Positions 47,508 to 47,557 of a DNA stretch of 47,557 bases are shown here, in pieces (position 1 is the first letter of the stretch; every line of letters begins with the position of its first letter). The notes beneath the pieces are model-generated. The model saw nothing but the letters and a program-made list of their open reading frames with translations. It made no database searches and was not told the DNA's origin. Position numbers and translations under genes: made by a program. Location: positions 1 through 47,557 of the IMG/VR virus record IMGVR_UViG_3300043419_000521. The stretch is one strand, 5' to 3'. Source of the stretch: a virus.

Positions 47508-47557
47508 TTTTTGGTGGGTTGGAAAAGTTCGTTGAGGTGCTTGGTCATTTCTCCGCC
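47431..47557. repeat. Terminal direct repeat, right copy (circular assembly overlap)
   Basis: This is an exact copy of 1-127. On joining the ends, the ribbon-helix-helix gene and the 102-residue gene become contiguous in one leftward operon, which supports circularity of the assembly. It includes the 3' part (47504-47557) of the 102-residue gene. Confidence 0.9.

Noticed and set aside
1-47557. CRISPR arrays, insertion sequences, or an integrase/attachment site
   Set aside because: No regularly spaced repeats, transposase or recombinase motifs were seen on either strand; the HTH at 12118 resembles excisionases only in fold.

Overview
The window is a complete tailed-phage genome assembled as a circle. 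Its first and last 127 bases are identical (1-127 = 47431-47557), so the unit genome is 47,430 bp and one ribbon-helix-helix gene runs across the join. The gene set is podovirus-like: large terminase, portal, scaffold, capsid, a short-tail/nozzle module and a run of putative ejection proteins, with no sheath, tape-measure or baseplate genes. No integrase or lysogeny module is visible. The host cannot be named. A lipoprotein-plus-membrane-segment protein next to the holin suggests a Gram-negative envelope. Genes lack Shine-Dalgarno sequences and instead carry A/C-rich leaders, as expected for hosts with SD-independent initiation (Bacteroidota, Verrucomicrobiota or similar; inference).

Layout: (A) A leftward block runs from 6180 down through position 1 and continues at 47507 down to a terminator at 46072-46095. 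It holds DNA-metabolism genes (winged-helix replication protein, DnaC/IstB-like ATPase, RecE-like PD-(D/E)XK nuclease, ERF annealing protein), small proteins (ribbon-helix-helix regulators, a histone-fold-like protein, Cys-rich and membrane micropeptides), two arginine tRNAs (anticodons ACG and UCU) and a 540-bp island of structured non-coding DNA. (B) Two rightward genes at 6218-7197 encode a lysozyme-like transglycosylase and a PD-(D/E)XK nuclease. (C) A leftward HTH protein at 7425-8033 is a candidate small terminase. It diverges from (D), a rightward run from 8071 to 45986: RusA resolvase, small proteins, terminase, portal, scaffold, capsid, tail/adaptor and fibre genes, six internal-virion candidates, then holin and a spanin-like lipoprotein.

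The outstanding feature is one uninterrupted gene at 27962-44911 encoding 5,649 residues, about 36% of the genome. It follows five smaller internal-virion-type genes and precedes the holin. It carries two zincin-type HExxH motifs (residues 602-606 and 2129-2133) and an EEIQSD motif (4669-4674) of the kind seen in giant phage 'polyvalent' proteins. Almost all of the rest is unrecognisable by eye. It is very poor in cysteine and uses mostly AGA/AGG arginine codons in the stretch counted, which the phage's own tRNA-Arg(UCU) would read.

No DNA polymerase, replicative helicase, primase, SSB or RNA polymerase was recognised. Replication probably uses the host replisome, recruited through the winged-helix initiator and helicase loader. 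Recombination functions (RecE-like nuclease, ERF with an SSB-like C-terminal tip, RusA) are well represented.
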